Shown here one piece after another: positions 24,024-34,342 of a DNA stretch of 64,000 bases. Position numbers and translations under genes: made by a program. Under the pieces are notes generated by a model. It was given only the letters and a program-made list of their open reading frames with translations. It was not told the DNA's origin and made no database searches. Source of the stretch: Pythium myriotylum (Eukaryota > Oomycota > Peronosporomycetes > Pythiales > Pythiaceae); NCBI GenBank assembly GCA_023091665.1, contig JALJCQ010000017.1:3406501-3470500 (forward strand), in the 5' to 3' direction. Within the stretch, counting starts at the first letter, position 1. Every line of letters starts with the position of its first letter.

Positions 24024-25120
24024 TCATGATTCAAACAGCGCATACTTTGCATCAGCGATGCCTTTCGAAATCGCTGGTCCTATCTCAGCGACTGCGTCAC
24101 GGAGGCGCTCGCGGTAATGGTACACACCGATCGCGACGGCCGCCACAGCAACTGCAGTGCCCCCAATCGTAACCAGATCCGCTGCTGGATCATTATCCTG
24201 TGCTGGATTACGACCGGCAGTTTGAGCGTGGTTGTTCCGTGTAGGTAATCCCTGCTTTGAGCTGGGAATCTGAGCAACGGTGGGAGCCAACTCTGATGAG
24301 GTCTTCGGTGTTGGTACAGGAGCCGATTCTTGCGGTGTTCCAGTGTTTGGCGTCAAAGCGTGCAGTAGCCGCTGCCACCAATCATAGAGCGGGTTTATTC
24401 AGAGCTGGCGGAATGGTTCTTGCACACAACCAAGCTCACCTGTTTGGTCGCATTATCGAGAACTTCGTCATTGGTGATGTAGTTCTTCACTGTGTTCACG
24501 TTCTGGGTCGGTAGAAGGATCTGGAATACAAGCAGCTCTGTTGCTTGTATGTACCGAGATCGAACTTCTTCCGGCGCGGTTGACGTAGCCAGCTCCCTCG
24601 CACAATGCTGCAGCAGGTCGTTGGCTGATTCTAGCGCTAGCGGCGTCCTTTCCATCGCGATGAGAAACTTGATCCTTTGAACCATTTCGCAAAACATGAG
24701 TCTCTATTCTGTCGTCGAGATCTCTGGTGTCATACCATTGGATTGAGACACGGAAGGGCAATGGGGCTAGCGACTGCACGAGCTCAATGGCACTCTCGAC
24801 CTCGTCGTGCTTGCCCAGTTCGAACACTGACTGCAGATACATCGAGAGCACCGCCTCTCTATGTACATACCCAACTCATTAGCTGCAAGAAACCACCCCT
24901 ACAAATTTGAAGCAGCGTACTCTGCCTGCGAGTCGCCATCGCGCGCCGTCGCCTAGTGGTCACGGAAACGCCTCGTTACTGCGCTGTGCTGCGTCCCCTC
25001 GCGCGCTTGCTTCGCGCTCCGCACCTCCGTTACGCGCGCCACCAGCTGCGCACGGCTCTGCACCAGCACGTCGTCCCAGTCGCCGCGGATGAAGGCCTCT
25101 TCGATGGCCTCAATCTCCAT
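24024..25120 (-). CDS. PEX26-like tail-anchored protein (multi-exon)
   Basis: Start at ATG 25120 (MEIEAIEEAFIRGDWDDVL). Further coding blocks: MYLQSVFELGKHDEVESAIE (about 24851-24740), then ALESANDLLQHC and YIQATELLVFQILLP (about 24700-24465). The final exon is about 24378-24024 after a GTGAGC...AG intron. The last exon has a Pro/Thr/Ser linker and a membrane anchor (VTIGGTAVAVAAVAIGVYHY) followed by a short charged tail, stop at 24024. Helical N-terminus, the LLVFQILLP block and the tail anchor together resemble PEX26/Pex15-type peroxins, which recruit the Pex1-Pex6 ATPase to peroxisomes. The middle exon borders are uncertain. The last exon is the source of the fragments at 11849 and 17930. 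Confidence 0.5.
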
Positions 25121-25334
25121 TTTCTCGCTATTGTTCAAGTGTCCAGGTGTTGATGCAACATGCTGTTGACGAGACGAGATCGGTTAGGAACACGTTCGTA
25201 TCGGATACAGAGATGGCTGCATACGTCATCGATTGGGTGGAATCTAATCATTCGATGGTTTATTTCAGCCAATCCACTGTCTGTAGCTCTTCAGAAGCAG
25301 CCCGATTGAATGGACAATCACAAGCCCACGCACC

Positions 25335-26749
25335 ATGCTGGTCCCGCACGTGCTCGCCGGCGCCGACGCCGCGGCGACCATCGCCAAGCTCAGCGTCATC
25401 CACTTGCTCTTCGCTGAGCTCTCTCGTGACGCGCTGGAGGCGCTCGCGACTACTGAAAATGCCACGCTGAGTGACGCGCAGGCGGCGCTCAAGCGCGCGC
25501 TGCTCGCGAGCCGAACGATCGCTGGTCCGTTCGCGCACGACATGATGGGCGTCGCGATCTCGTGGCTCGACCAGGGAGTGCGCAAAGTGCTGGTAGACGC
25601 TGAGTCCATGGAGGACAGCGAGCTCCAGCGTGTCGCGACGGCGGTCTCGGAGCTGCCGGCGAACCGCGTCGTGCTTCGCCTTCCACTTGATGCGGACGCA
25701 TTGATTGCCGACCCAGCAGGCGTCCAGGACAAGATCAAGCGCTTGCGAGATAACATTGGCGGTGTTGTGCTGAAGTTGCGAGCGTCCAGTGCTGGTGTTG
25801 AGGATGAGGCTGCCTTCCAAAGCGTGGCGACAGCAGTCAAGACGGTTCGCGGAGGATTCGATGAGGGATTTTTCTTCGCAGTCGAGCTCGTCCAGGTCTC
25901 GGAGAGTTCGTTTGACCATGCCATCCTCGTGCCGCGCGTCGCGGAGCTTCACCACAAGGGAATCCACCTTGTTGCGCCAGCTTTGCCGCGCACCAGCGAC
26001 GAGCAGCGAACACAATTCGTGGATGCGGGGCTCGCGTTCGTCAAGTGCATCCGCTCGGACCGGCCAGACGGTTTGATTACGACGGTTGTGGCGGACGAAG
26101 CTGGAGTGGCACTGGGCCTGGTGTACTCGAGTGAAGAAAGCATTTTGTCGGCAATCGAGAGTGGCCGTGGCGTCTACTACTCGCGCTCGCGCAAGGGTCT
26201 CTGGAAGAAGGGCGAGAGCAGTGGCAACGTTCAGCAGCTTGTGCAGCTCGACCTGGACTGCGACAGCGACGCACTGCGCTTCACGGTGGCTCAGACCGGC
26301 GCCGGGTTTTGTCACCTGAACACACGAACGTGCTGGGGCGAAAGCGGCGGCCTCCAGCATTTGCAGAGCGTGCTCGAGAGCCGCCTGAAGGAAGCCCCGG
26401 AGGGCTCGTACACCAAGCGGCTATTCAGTGACCCCGTGCTGTTGCGCAACAAGCTTGTGGAGGAGGCCCAAGAACTGGCCGAGGCCGAGACCGTTCCCGA
26501 CGTGGCTGGAGAGGCGGCCGACGTGCTGTACTTTGCGCTCGTTCGGTGTGTAGCTGCCGGCGCGACGCTCGCGGACGTGGAGGTAGGGATCTGTTTGGCT
26601 GTGGGGGGATCACGAAGCGTGGCTAATTGTGGCGGTGACTCCTGTAGCGAACGCTCGATATGCGATCACTCAAGGTCAAGCGACGACCCGGCAACTCGAA
26701 GGCGTACCGCATCGAGGCTGCCAACGAGATCCTCAACCAGCCAAAATGA
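25335..26749 (+). CDS. HIS4-like histidine biosynthesis enzyme: PRA-CH + PRA-PH (2 exons)
   Basis: Exon 1 is 25335-26582 and exon 2 is 26648-26749 (GTAGGG...TGTAG intron, phase 0); 449 aa. Residues ~1-235 resemble the non-catalytic N-terminal region of fungal His4. Residues ~236-345 are phosphoribosyl-AMP cyclohydrolase (DGLITTVVADEAGVALGLVY, SRSRKGLWKKGESSGN, DCDSDAL, and FCHLNTRTCW with its metal-binding cysteines). Residues ~350-449 are phosphoribosyl-ATP pyrophosphatase (NKLVEEAQELAEAE; AGEAADVLYFALV). These catalyse steps 2 and 3 of histidine synthesis. The histidinol dehydrogenase domain of yeast HIS4 is absent. The gene is divergent from the PEX26-like gene. Confidence 0.9.
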
Positions 26750-26895
26750 TAGACGGTTCCTGTGCAGTGGCACGGGATGGAGCAAGCGAGGAGGACCCCA
26801 GCAATAGAAGAGACGCTTTTTCTGTCGAATACACGTGCTTTATTATCCTCCCTCTTCAGCAGGCGCGAGCGGCGCGCCTGCAATGTCGAGAGCGT

Positions 26896-27254
26896 TTATT
26901 CGTCGTCCTCTTCCTCCTCCTCGTCGTCGTCCGTCTTGAACTTGGACCAGTCGATGTGGTGATACAGACGCTACAAACACACACCCATTCCGTTAGCGTG
27001 GCCGGTTCCTTTGCGCCCCATTCGGGTCTAGTACGTACGCCGCGGTTGGCCGTCTCCCAGATGTACGAGGTGGTCTTGCCGTAGACGGCCTCGACGACGA
27101 CGGCGGCGGCGAGCACCGTGGTGACGTAGGTGATGTTGCTCTTGAAGAGCGTCTGGTAGACGCCCTCGAGCGCGCCTTTGCCGCTGACGGAGGAGCGCTT
27201 GGTGGCCAGGAGGCGCGCGCCCGAGGGGCGGAGCAGCGAGCGAGCGGCGAGCAT
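26896..27254 (-). CDS. QCR9: Cytochrome bc1 complex subunit 9 (QCR9/UQCR10), 2 exons
   Basis: Exon 1 is 27254-27039 and exon 2 is 26970-26896, joined in phase at ANRG|RLYHH; 96 aa. An N-terminal basic, Arg/Ser-rich stretch (MLAARSLLRPSGARLLATKR) looks like a mitochondrial targeting sequence. The core GVYQTLFKSNITYVTTVLAAA with one membrane helix, followed by YIWETANRGRLYHHIDWSKF, matches the compact UQCR10/QCR9 family. The C-terminus is an acidic run (DDDEEEEEDDE), longer than in fungal or animal homologues. It is a structural subunit of respiratory complex III next to the Rieske protein. Confidence 0.85.
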
Positions 27255-27450
27255 CTCTCGAGGCACTTCGGTCCAGGTATGGGGTGTGCGGTGGCCAGAG
27301 GCCCAGGGAGAGAGAGACGCGGGCCGCCACCCAAAGACCCAGCCACCCAAAAACACAGAGGACGCACCCGCGGAATCGGCAAACACCACCCCAAGACCAA
27401 AAACCACTCGACCTGCCCGGCCGGCCTGTCTATTTGGGTAACACCGCAAA

Positions 27451-27482
27451 GGACGAAGGACGAAGGACGAAGGACGAAGGAC
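27451..27482. repeat. 7-bp tandem repeat (GGACGAA)n
   Basis: Four full GGACGAA units plus GGAC, directly upstream of the membrane-protein start at 27498. It lies in the shared promoter/5'UTR region between two divergent genes. Confidence 0.85.
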
Positions 27483-27497
27483 ACCGATGAGTCTCCG

Positions 27498-29129
27498 ATG
27501 GCGGCCGAGAGCGAGTATGTGATGGTGCACAGTCGCGCGATGCCGCGCGTCGACATGAGCAAGAGCGTCAAGCAAGTCGCGCTCGGTCGCGAGCAGCTCG
27601 CGCGCTTCAACCGCTGGGTGCGCAAGTGGCGGCGGTGGCTCTCGCTCGGCTACTGGGTCGGCGTCGCGCTAGGCACGGTCACGCTCTTCGTGCCGTCGGC
27701 GGTCGGCGTCTGGCTCGCGATCGCGAGCATGCCGCTGCAGCTCGTGCCGTCGGTCGTGTCGCTGATGGCCATGAGGTACGATCTCGTTCGGCTCGTCATG
27801 CAGGGCTACGAGTTCTGGTACATGACGCTCAGTAACCTGGCCGTCTCGACACTCATCTCGTTCTCGTTCAACGACGCGAGGTTCCTCGTCCTCGTTGGGG
27901 CCTCGGTCGCGTTCGAGACGGCGCTGCTGCTGGACGCAAACCACCGCGCCTCACGACTGCTCAGCGTTGCTGCTGTGCTGGGGGCATTCACAAACATTGT
28001 GTATCTCGCTTGCGCGACGTTCGGTCTGATTGAGTACGGGCGAGATCTGGAGCTCGCCCACTACAAGCACCGAATACTTTACGCCGACGACGTAACCGCG
28101 AACCTCGTCGCCACGCTCGTCGTTCTGCTCGTGCGTAACGGTTTCCGCAAGTTTAACCACACGGACGCCCAACGAAAGGCCACATGCATCACTATTCGTG
28201 CCCGAATGACGTTGACCTCTCTGGACGGCCCTCGCAGATTAAGCTACGATGCTCGGCTACAAAGCAGCCACTCAGATATCGGTAAAAACCGACTCGTGCC
28301 TTTAGTTTGTCTCAACGACGGTCGAAGATTTGGATCGGCGGACACCCTCGTGCATGTGCTCCGTTCGTCAGTTTCGGTGAAAGGCGGCCGGCTGGTTGCG
28401 AACCTTGTGTTTGTCACATCATGGTTTAGTCTTTTCAGTTGGGTCGTCGCTTTACTCTCAGCGGATCACAGTTTTTCTGGATTCGCCTCCACTTTCTCAG
28501 CCGGTGGAGTACTGCTAGTCTTCTTCTGTTACCTCACGCTAGCTCAGAGACAGCTCCTCGTTTGCCTGCTGACTTCGTTCGACTTTATTTTTCTCTCCCT
28601 TCAAGTCACACTCAGCCACGTGTGCCTTGCCGACATGGTTGAGTGGGCATATCCTCGTGTGCTTGTTGTCTTCACCTCGTGGTTTTGGGTGCATTGGGTG
28701 CTAATTCTAGATGCTGTCCTTCCTGTGTACAAGACAAACTACCTCGGCTTTCGTCCCAGCATCGCCCAGGTCGCAATTGTTCTCTTTGTGGCTGAACAGC
28801 TTGTAGCTAGTATCGCGGCTGTGTTCCTCGACAGCAGTAGCGACTCTCGACTGCAACTCCGCGATCGCGTCATCTTCACCATACCAATTCATACACATGC
28901 CAAGCAACTGCGGGTGGTGCCGCTTTTGCTGGGTCGCGCAGTGGCAACTATCTCGTGGTCATTGCGGTTGCTATGGCGACTCTGGGACCGCGTGGACAAC
29001 GAGCTCCTGCTAATCCAAGGGCGAGTACAGTACGAAAATTCAGCGCCGTTCTCATCGATCGGCTCGACCCATTTTGGGCGAAGCATGTTGGCGATTGCAC
29101 CACTTCCAACAACGACCACTACGACGTAA
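27498..29129 (+). CDS. Multipass membrane protein, oomycete-type, unknown function
   Basis: 543 aa from the ATG at 27498 (MAAESEYVMVHSRAMPRVDM). The frame is open further upstream, but those codons translate the GGACGAA repeat and the promoter of the neighbouring gene, so this later start is preferred. About ten hydrophobic segments occur, for example GYWVGVALGTVTLFVPSAVG, LSNLAVSTLISFSF, FLVLVGASVAFETALLL, LLSVAAVLGAFTNIVYLACA, VANLVFVTSWFSLFSWVVAL and FASTFSAGGVLLVFFCYLTL. A ~90-residue hydrophilic loop sits in the middle. The C-terminus is Thr-rich. No recognised transporter motif. Intact single exon. Confidence 0.75.
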   Translation: MAAESEYVMVHSRAMPRVDMSKSVKQVALGREQLARFNRWVRKWRRWLSLGYWVGVALGTVTLFVPSAVGVWLAIASMPLQLVPSVVSLMAMRYDLVRLVMQGYEFWYMTLSNLAVSTLISFSFNDARFLVLVGASVAFETALLLDANHRASRLLSVAAVLGAFTNIVYLACATFGLIEYGRDLELAHYKHRILYADDVTANLVATLVVLLVRNGFRKFNHTDAQRKATCITIRARMTLTSLDGPRRLSYDARLQSSHSDIGKNRLVPLVCLNDGRRFGSADTLVHVLRSSVSVKGGRLVANLVFVTSWFSLFSWVVALLSADHSFSGFASTFSAGGVLLVFFCYLTLAQRQLLVCLLTSFDFIFLSLQVTLSHVCLADMVEWAYPRVLVVFTSWFWVHWVLILDAVLPVYKTNYLGFRPSIAQVAIVLFVAEQLVASIAAVFLDSSSDSRLQLRDRVIFTIPIHTHAKQLRVVPLLLGRAVATISWSLRLLWRLWDRVDNELLLIQGRVQYENSAPFSSIGSTHFGRSMLAIAPLPTTTTTT

Positions 29130-30096
29130 TCGGCAACCAGTCCAAGTCCAAAGTGGATTGAAAATGACATCGATTTTGAGTGCATTATATGACGCGTCAG
29201 TCCTGTGAGAAATGATGCCCACGAACTCGTTAGACGTCTCAACTTTAATTGAGCAATTTCTGGTTGGCAAATTGGCTAGCGCATTCCGAATGAACACTTG
29301 CCAACCCAAATTGCAAAGGTTGATGTCACACCACCCGTGCGCCGAAGTTCTTTTGAGTTGTTCACAGACCACTCGACCAAAGTTGCGTGTTTGCGAAATC
29401 CACTGGCGTCGATGACCTCTGGTATCCTCGGGCGAGACGCCTGGTTTGTAGTGTCATGGTGTAGGTTTCGCAAGGTATCCAGTCCGGTACGGTACCATTC
29501 AGGTGGCACGTGGTCACCGAAGGGAGACGCGACTCGTGTCTTCCTACAGGCTCCACTCGAGTGGCATAGTAGCGCACGTGCATTAGAAACGAGAGGGGAA
29601 AACATTCCAGACCAAACTTTGGCTACACAGCATTTCCACGGCCACCGCCATTGGTGACAGAAAGTTCAACGTGAAATCCACTGCGGTATTAGGTACCGGT
29701 ACCACACGGAGTGAAGCCGCGAGTCCGTTCTTTGCCATGTTTGCAAGCAATGTACGTTTCGCAAAGCTTGTGGGAACGCTGAAGTCCCCACAATAGAGCG
29801 CGGATCGCCCGCATCCGAGTCGCGTCACTTCTCGAGTGGCCGCGTCTATGTCCGTACGGAAAGGATGCGAGTCATTGCAAGAAAGGTACTGGATCTATAT
29901 TTATACAAGCAGAAACGTGTCGACGCACATCCGAATTCAACTGGCTTGGTGCACGTGCAGGGCTGCACTAGTTCGTGATCTGCGTGAAATATTTTGTTTC
30001 GAGAGATGAGCGTCGCGCTGACTCTCCCGTAACCACCCACCGGCAAGACACTTTTGAGGCAGTACTCGGTCTCATTCCACATTTCACCTCGAGAAA
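29130..30096. other. Intergenic region, no gene seen
   Basis: About 970 bp without a convincing coding signal on either strand. Short open frames have no protein-like character. A GGTACCGGTACC palindrome lies at 29692-29703. It probably holds the terminator of the 27498 gene and the promoter of the 30097 gene. Confidence 0.5.
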
Positions 30097-32532
30097 ATGA
30101 AGCCAGAACCCAAGACCATGACGCTCCAGTCTCAGCAGCCAGATACAAGCTCACCCGCCGATGCTGCTGCGGCGTATCACGATCCGCTCGATCCACTCGA
30201 CAACCTCGCCATCCGCGTCAGAGTGAAAAGTGCTCGCCTCGTAGTGCTTACAGTCCTCGTGGTCACATTCGTTGTTTCCTTCACTCTATGCTTCGGTCGT
30301 CGAGGCGTCGTCGTTGAGACTTTCGAACGAAGCGCGGTATCGATCAAGCAGCAAGAAAATATGCTCGAGAGGTACAACTCGTACTCGGGCACTGTCACGG
30401 CAGCGATCGAGCGGCCTCTTCAGATTGCTACTGGTCTGTTGGTCCAGATCGTTGTTCTACGTATGATGGCCGTACAAGTCCTCGATGCTGACCAAGGCTG
30501 GCGTGTGAGCATAGTCGCTCTGGCGTTCGGTGCCGGTGGAGGATATCTTCTTTCGAACGGACTGATCGCTGTCAACGTCCAAGTAAGAGAGCTGCCCATC
30601 CGCTCGATCATCAGCACCAGTGACTTGGCCGTCAAGCTCGATTATAGTGTGACATCAACAATGAACAAGTCATTTTCTGAGGACACGCCCAGAAACCCAA
30701 CGACCAACACCATTCTGCGGAACCTCATTCTTCCCCGCGCTATGAGTAATCGACCGGTGTGCGGCGATCGAGACTCGATGGATGCTATTGACGCCGTCGA
30801 GTACCGCATTCCACAGTTCCCATGGATGAAGAACATGCTTCCCGTAGCGGTTGATGCGAAAAGCATGAAACTCGACATCGCGAGCGCAAACACGGCTGCG
30901 AACAACGAGTTGACACCTGGGCAGTTTCCAATGAACGCTTCTGTTGCTGCAGATCTACTCGTGTACAGCGAGCATGGCGGTTCAAGTCTATACGCGATTT
31001 GGGGTGCTGGGACCGTCCAATTTTACGATTTCGACCTGGCTCATCAATACTTCCACAACAACAGCGATGACGCTGATTATCTCTACGGCTCGACCGCTCG
31101 ACTAACAGGTCTACTACCTCCAAAGATGCACTCGACCGAGGATGAAGACCGTGCATGGTTTCTCCGCCACAGCGCGCCCATCATGTACAACATATCAGAA
31201 TCTTCTTACAAGAATGCATCGCTGCGCAGCTGGACGATGACTCTGTCACATATCGACATCGCTCCGTCGGTGTGGGTGGATGCAATCACGGTCGAGCGAG
31301 AGATGGCGACGCCAAGACTAGTAACAGATCTGGGTCTTGACGGCAAGACGACGTACTTTGCTCTCACAAGCGAAAACCGCCGAGCTTCGCCGTCGCATGT
31401 GTCAATCCGTAGCGCTGGTGGTGCGCAAGACGACATTATCGACGTATACACGGCTTGCAGAGGAGAAGACAGCAACCCCGACATGCTCACATCCAAGCTG
31501 TCCGTTACATCTGATAGTGCAATTCCTGACATCATGTGCGCCAACCAATCGACCACGTCATTGCTTTTTCTTAGCCGTGGGAGAAGACTCGTCGCCGACG
31601 CCTTGATCGAGAATGCGAGTGTCAATGCCTCCGAAGTCGTGACGGGTGGAAACGGTGTTATTGTCAACATGCGCGAAATTTTCTCATCAACAGTGGCGAT
31701 TATTCGCTGGAAGACGCAAGATCTATCCACTGTGTTCAACGCCGAGTGTCACCACAGTGGTGGTTGCCTGGGCTTGGAAGCACCGCTGTCAGAATCCGGC
31801 CAGCGACTCGTAGTCGGCGCTGATGCTCTCCCACTCAATCAGTCGTCTGCACTTTTTACGTCCGGGGTCAACAACAAGCCGCTATCAGCAGTCTCGGTGC
31901 GCCGTCCGCAAGTATTCAGTCGATATCGCAACGCTGATGGTAGCGTCTTTATTGGAGACATTCTCATGCCGCACAATATCCTCAACATCACGATTGGTGA
32001 CGAGCAACCAGTGGAAAGCTGCGATGATGCAATTCGCAATCGTATGATCACATACGTGGACAACCATATCTACATTGAGAGCACATTGCAACCGACGTAC
32101 ACGGCAGCAGCCTTCTTCCTGTTCCAAAATGGTGTGCCTTGTGACATCTTGAACCAGTCGTGGACGCCTCAGACGATGCTGGCATTCAGCAGCAACACGC
32201 AGGACGTAGATGTCTATGTCTATATCCCGTGGCTAAACGTACTGCTCACGCTCGGGGGCTGCGCGGTATTGGTTCTTGCGACTGCGTTCGTTTTACTGTG
32301 GCCACGCCTCCGCGGCACCAGCCAAGACCCTCTCGACCATATCACGATGCCCCACATGGTCGCCAACGTTCTCCTCAATGACAGCGTGTTCCCTCCGACG
32401 TTACTCGCTCGTTCCGTCGTCTACGACGGGGGCAAGGCGGGTACGAACGACGCGGCGGAGCTGCTTATCGATTCTCTCTCAGTCCAGCGCAAGAACGACC
32501 TCGAAGGTGGTCGCCAGAAAGCGGATCCGTGA
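30097..32532 (+). CDS. Large membrane glycoprotein, oomycete-type, unknown function
   Basis: 811 aa, single exon, ATG at 30097. The cytosolic N-terminus (~45 aa) is followed by a membrane segment at ~46-66 (ARLVVLTVLVVTFVVSFTLC), two more hydrophobic segments at ~110-160 and then a ~550-residue region rich in N-x-S/T sequons and Cys. This region is likely extracellular or luminal. A last membrane segment lies at ~711-734 (LLTLGGCAVLVLATAFVLLW) before a ~75-residue cytosolic tail. I do not recognise a catalytic motif. The layout (N-terminal membrane bundle, glycosylated ectodomain, C-terminal anchor) recurs in large oomycete-specific families; a surface role is inference. Confidence 0.78.
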   Translation: MKPEPKTMTLQSQQPDTSSPADAAAAYHDPLDPLDNLAIRVRVKSARLVVLTVLVVTFVVSFTLCFGRRGVVVETFERSAVSIKQQENMLERYNSYSGTVTAAIERPLQIATGLLVQIVVLRMMAVQVLDADQGWRVSIVALAFGAGGGYLLSNGLIAVNVQVRELPIRSIISTSDLAVKLDYSVTSTMNKSFSEDTPRNPTTNTILRNLILPRAMSNRPVCGDRDSMDAIDAVEYRIPQFPWMKNMLPVAVDAKSMKLDIASANTAANNELTPGQFPMNASVAADLLVYSEHGGSSLYAIWGAGTVQFYDFDLAHQYFHNNSDDADYLYGSTARLTGLLPPKMHSTEDEDRAWFLRHSAPIMYNISESSYKNASLRSWTMTLSHIDIAPSVWVDAITVEREMATPRLVTDLGLDGKTTYFALTSENRRASPSHVSIRSAGGAQDDIIDVYTACRGEDSNPDMLTSKLSVTSDSAIPDIMCANQSTTSLLFLSRGRRLVADALIENASVNASEVVTGGNGVIVNMREIFSSTVAIIRWKTQDLSTVFNAECHHSGGCLGLEAPLSESGQRLVVGADALPLNQSSALFTSGVNNKPLSAVSVRRPQVFSRYRNADGSVFIGDILMPHNILNITIGDEQPVESCDDAIRNRMITYVDNHIYIESTLQPTYTAAAFFLFQNGVPCDILNQSWTPQTMLAFSSNTQDVDVYVYIPWLNVLLTLGGCAVLVLATAFVLLWPRLRGTSQDPLDHITMPHMVANVLLNDSVFPPTLLARSVVYDGGKAGTNDAAELLIDSLSVQRKNDLEGGRQKADP

Positions 32533-32680
32533 CGATCGGTTTAGCGTAATCTCATCTACTGTAGCATCTTGATCTATCATACTCGGACCACTATTGATAC
32601 GTGGACTTTGGGAGAGCCGCTCTCTGCAGTGAAATGGCTGGGGAACCCGGCTTATCGTTACCGTGGTCCCAAAAACGGGT

Positions 32681-32762
32681 AAATGTCAAAACCAGTACCC
32701 TTTTTGGTGGCATTTGTCAAAAACAGTACACTTTTTGGTGACATTTGTCAAAACCAGTACCC
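32681..32762. repeat. 31-bp direct repeat, ~2.6 copies
   Basis: Units start at 32681, 32712 and 32743, each with ATTTGTCAAAAMCAGTACMC followed by TTTTTGGTGRC (the third is cut short). It lies just left of the Harbinger element (begins 32821) and outside its TIR. Confidence 0.8.
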
Positions 32763-32820
32763 GCTTGCAAAAAGAGTACCCGTAAATCCAGTCCCCATTG
32801 AAAAAAAGAGTCACCACTGA

Positions 32821-32839
32821 GGCCCGTTCCCAACCGAAC
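32821..32839 (+). repeat. Harbinger left TIR
   Basis: 19-bp terminal inverted repeat, 17 of 19 matching the right TIR; preceded by TSD TGA. Confidence 0.85.
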
Positions 32840-33029
32840 TTTTTTGCCCTGCATGTAGTACTGTTCCTGCATGAAGTGAATGTGTTGGGTTGGGAACCGT
32901 TCTTCCACTGCACGGAAATCGAGATTTGATTTGCTAAAATGGGAGTGGCTATTGTTTGTTTCGGGCCCACACACACCGCCGCGCCTGACAATAAATTTGA
33001 ACAGCGAGGACTTGTGGGCACAACCAAGA

Positions 33030-34316
33030 ATGGCGGGAACCGAAGACAGTTTGCAATGGTATGCGGACGCCCGCGATGACACAGCGACAGACTCGCAGCG
33101 TCATGCGCACGTGTTTCAACCGAACGTCGGCTTACAACTAGCGGGTGCATCGAGTCACGGGGATCACCCGAACTATGCCGAATGGACGGTCGTGCGTCTC
33201 AGAAAAGAGTGCAAGGATCGAGGATTGACGGTTAAGGATAGAACCAAAAAGGATGGTCTGGTTTTGCTTTTACGTGGCCATGATGAAGCTGGCCCAAGCA
33301 GACTCGCTGCACTTGGGCGCCCAGAAGTGAATGCTGCTGCTTCTCGCGAGCCTTTGCGTACTCGTCACTGCATATTCCGCCTGCTGAATCTGCTCTTCTC
33401 TGATGAGTTCAGCTTGCGGTTCTCTCAGTCGGGTACGTTTGCTATGAGGTTCTTCTAGTGGCTGCTAACGGTGCGTTTTAGGGAACACTCCATCGAGATA
33501 TGAGTTGGATGCTGGTGGTAACCCTCGAATGCGTTTGTGGGAGGAAGTCGCAGATGCTTTCCGTGAGGAGCGTGAAGATTGCAACAATCTGATCGAAGAT
33601 GACGGCATGTTTGTTGATATTAATCCATCCATCATCGTCCCACACAGTGCCGATAAACTCCGTTCAATGTGGAAGGATACTAATTCAGAATTTTTGAAGG
33701 CGACAGCACGATGCCAACGTTCTGGGTCACATGTAACATTTCGAAACTTCGTGCAAGGGCGAGCCGGCGTTCTGTACCTCTGGTACTGGTTACAGGTAAT
33801 ATCTTCATTTGCATGGAATCGAATGCATCTAAGTTCACACTGCTGTAGGTAAAGCCACAGCTGACTTCGTTCACACTTGGTGGACTTCTAGAAGAGCATC
33901 AGATCGACTCACTCCACCAGCAGTTGGTCATGATCCATCCGGCGAATCATGATACTCCGCCACCCAAAAGCAAGGTTACTGGCAAACGTAAGTCGGCTGG
34001 AACACCACTATCCCCAAGGTCCAGACGCCAGAAGACAAAACAAGATGCTAACACTGCGATCGAGCAACTCGCAGCGTCCGTGTCATTGTATTTGGCGCAG
34101 ATCCGAGCTGGAGCAACTAACGAGACACAAATTCCAAGAGAAGCCAATCGATCTGCCGGCTTTCGGCGTCTTGACGGTCTTCGAGCAAAAATTGGCGGGA
34201 TTGTGCGAGATCTCAAGGATGCGGAAGGCGATGACAAGATAAGACTCGAGGAAGATCGGCTGTTCTATATGAATGAACGCAAGCGTGTGATGCAAGAACT
34301 TGCGAAAGATGAATAG
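33030..34316 (+). CDS. Harbinger accessory protein with SAP-like and Myb/SANT-like regions (3 exons)
   Basis: Exons 33030-33432, 33482-33795 and 33849-34316 join in phase to 394 aa. Residues ~50-85 (WTVVRLRKECKDRGLTVKDR, then TKKDGLVLLL) fit a SAP DNA-binding helix pair. Residues ~155-225 (MRLWEEVADAFREER ... DKLRSMWKDTNSEFLKATAR) resemble the Myb/SANT-like trihelix domain of PIF/Harbinger accessory proteins. The C-terminal part has basic NLS-like patches (KSKVTGKRKSAGT; PRSRRQKTK) and a predicted coiled coil up to the stop. In this superfamily the Myb-like partner brings the transposase to the TIRs and into the nucleus. The N-terminal SAP-like region is unusual. Confidence 0.75.
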
Positions 34317-34342
34317 GACATTTTTGTTCACCATAACTCTTC

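Noticed and set aside
25260..26360. 366-codon - strand frame
   Set aside because: Antisense to the HIS4-like enzyme, whose catalytic motifs are clear on the + strand.
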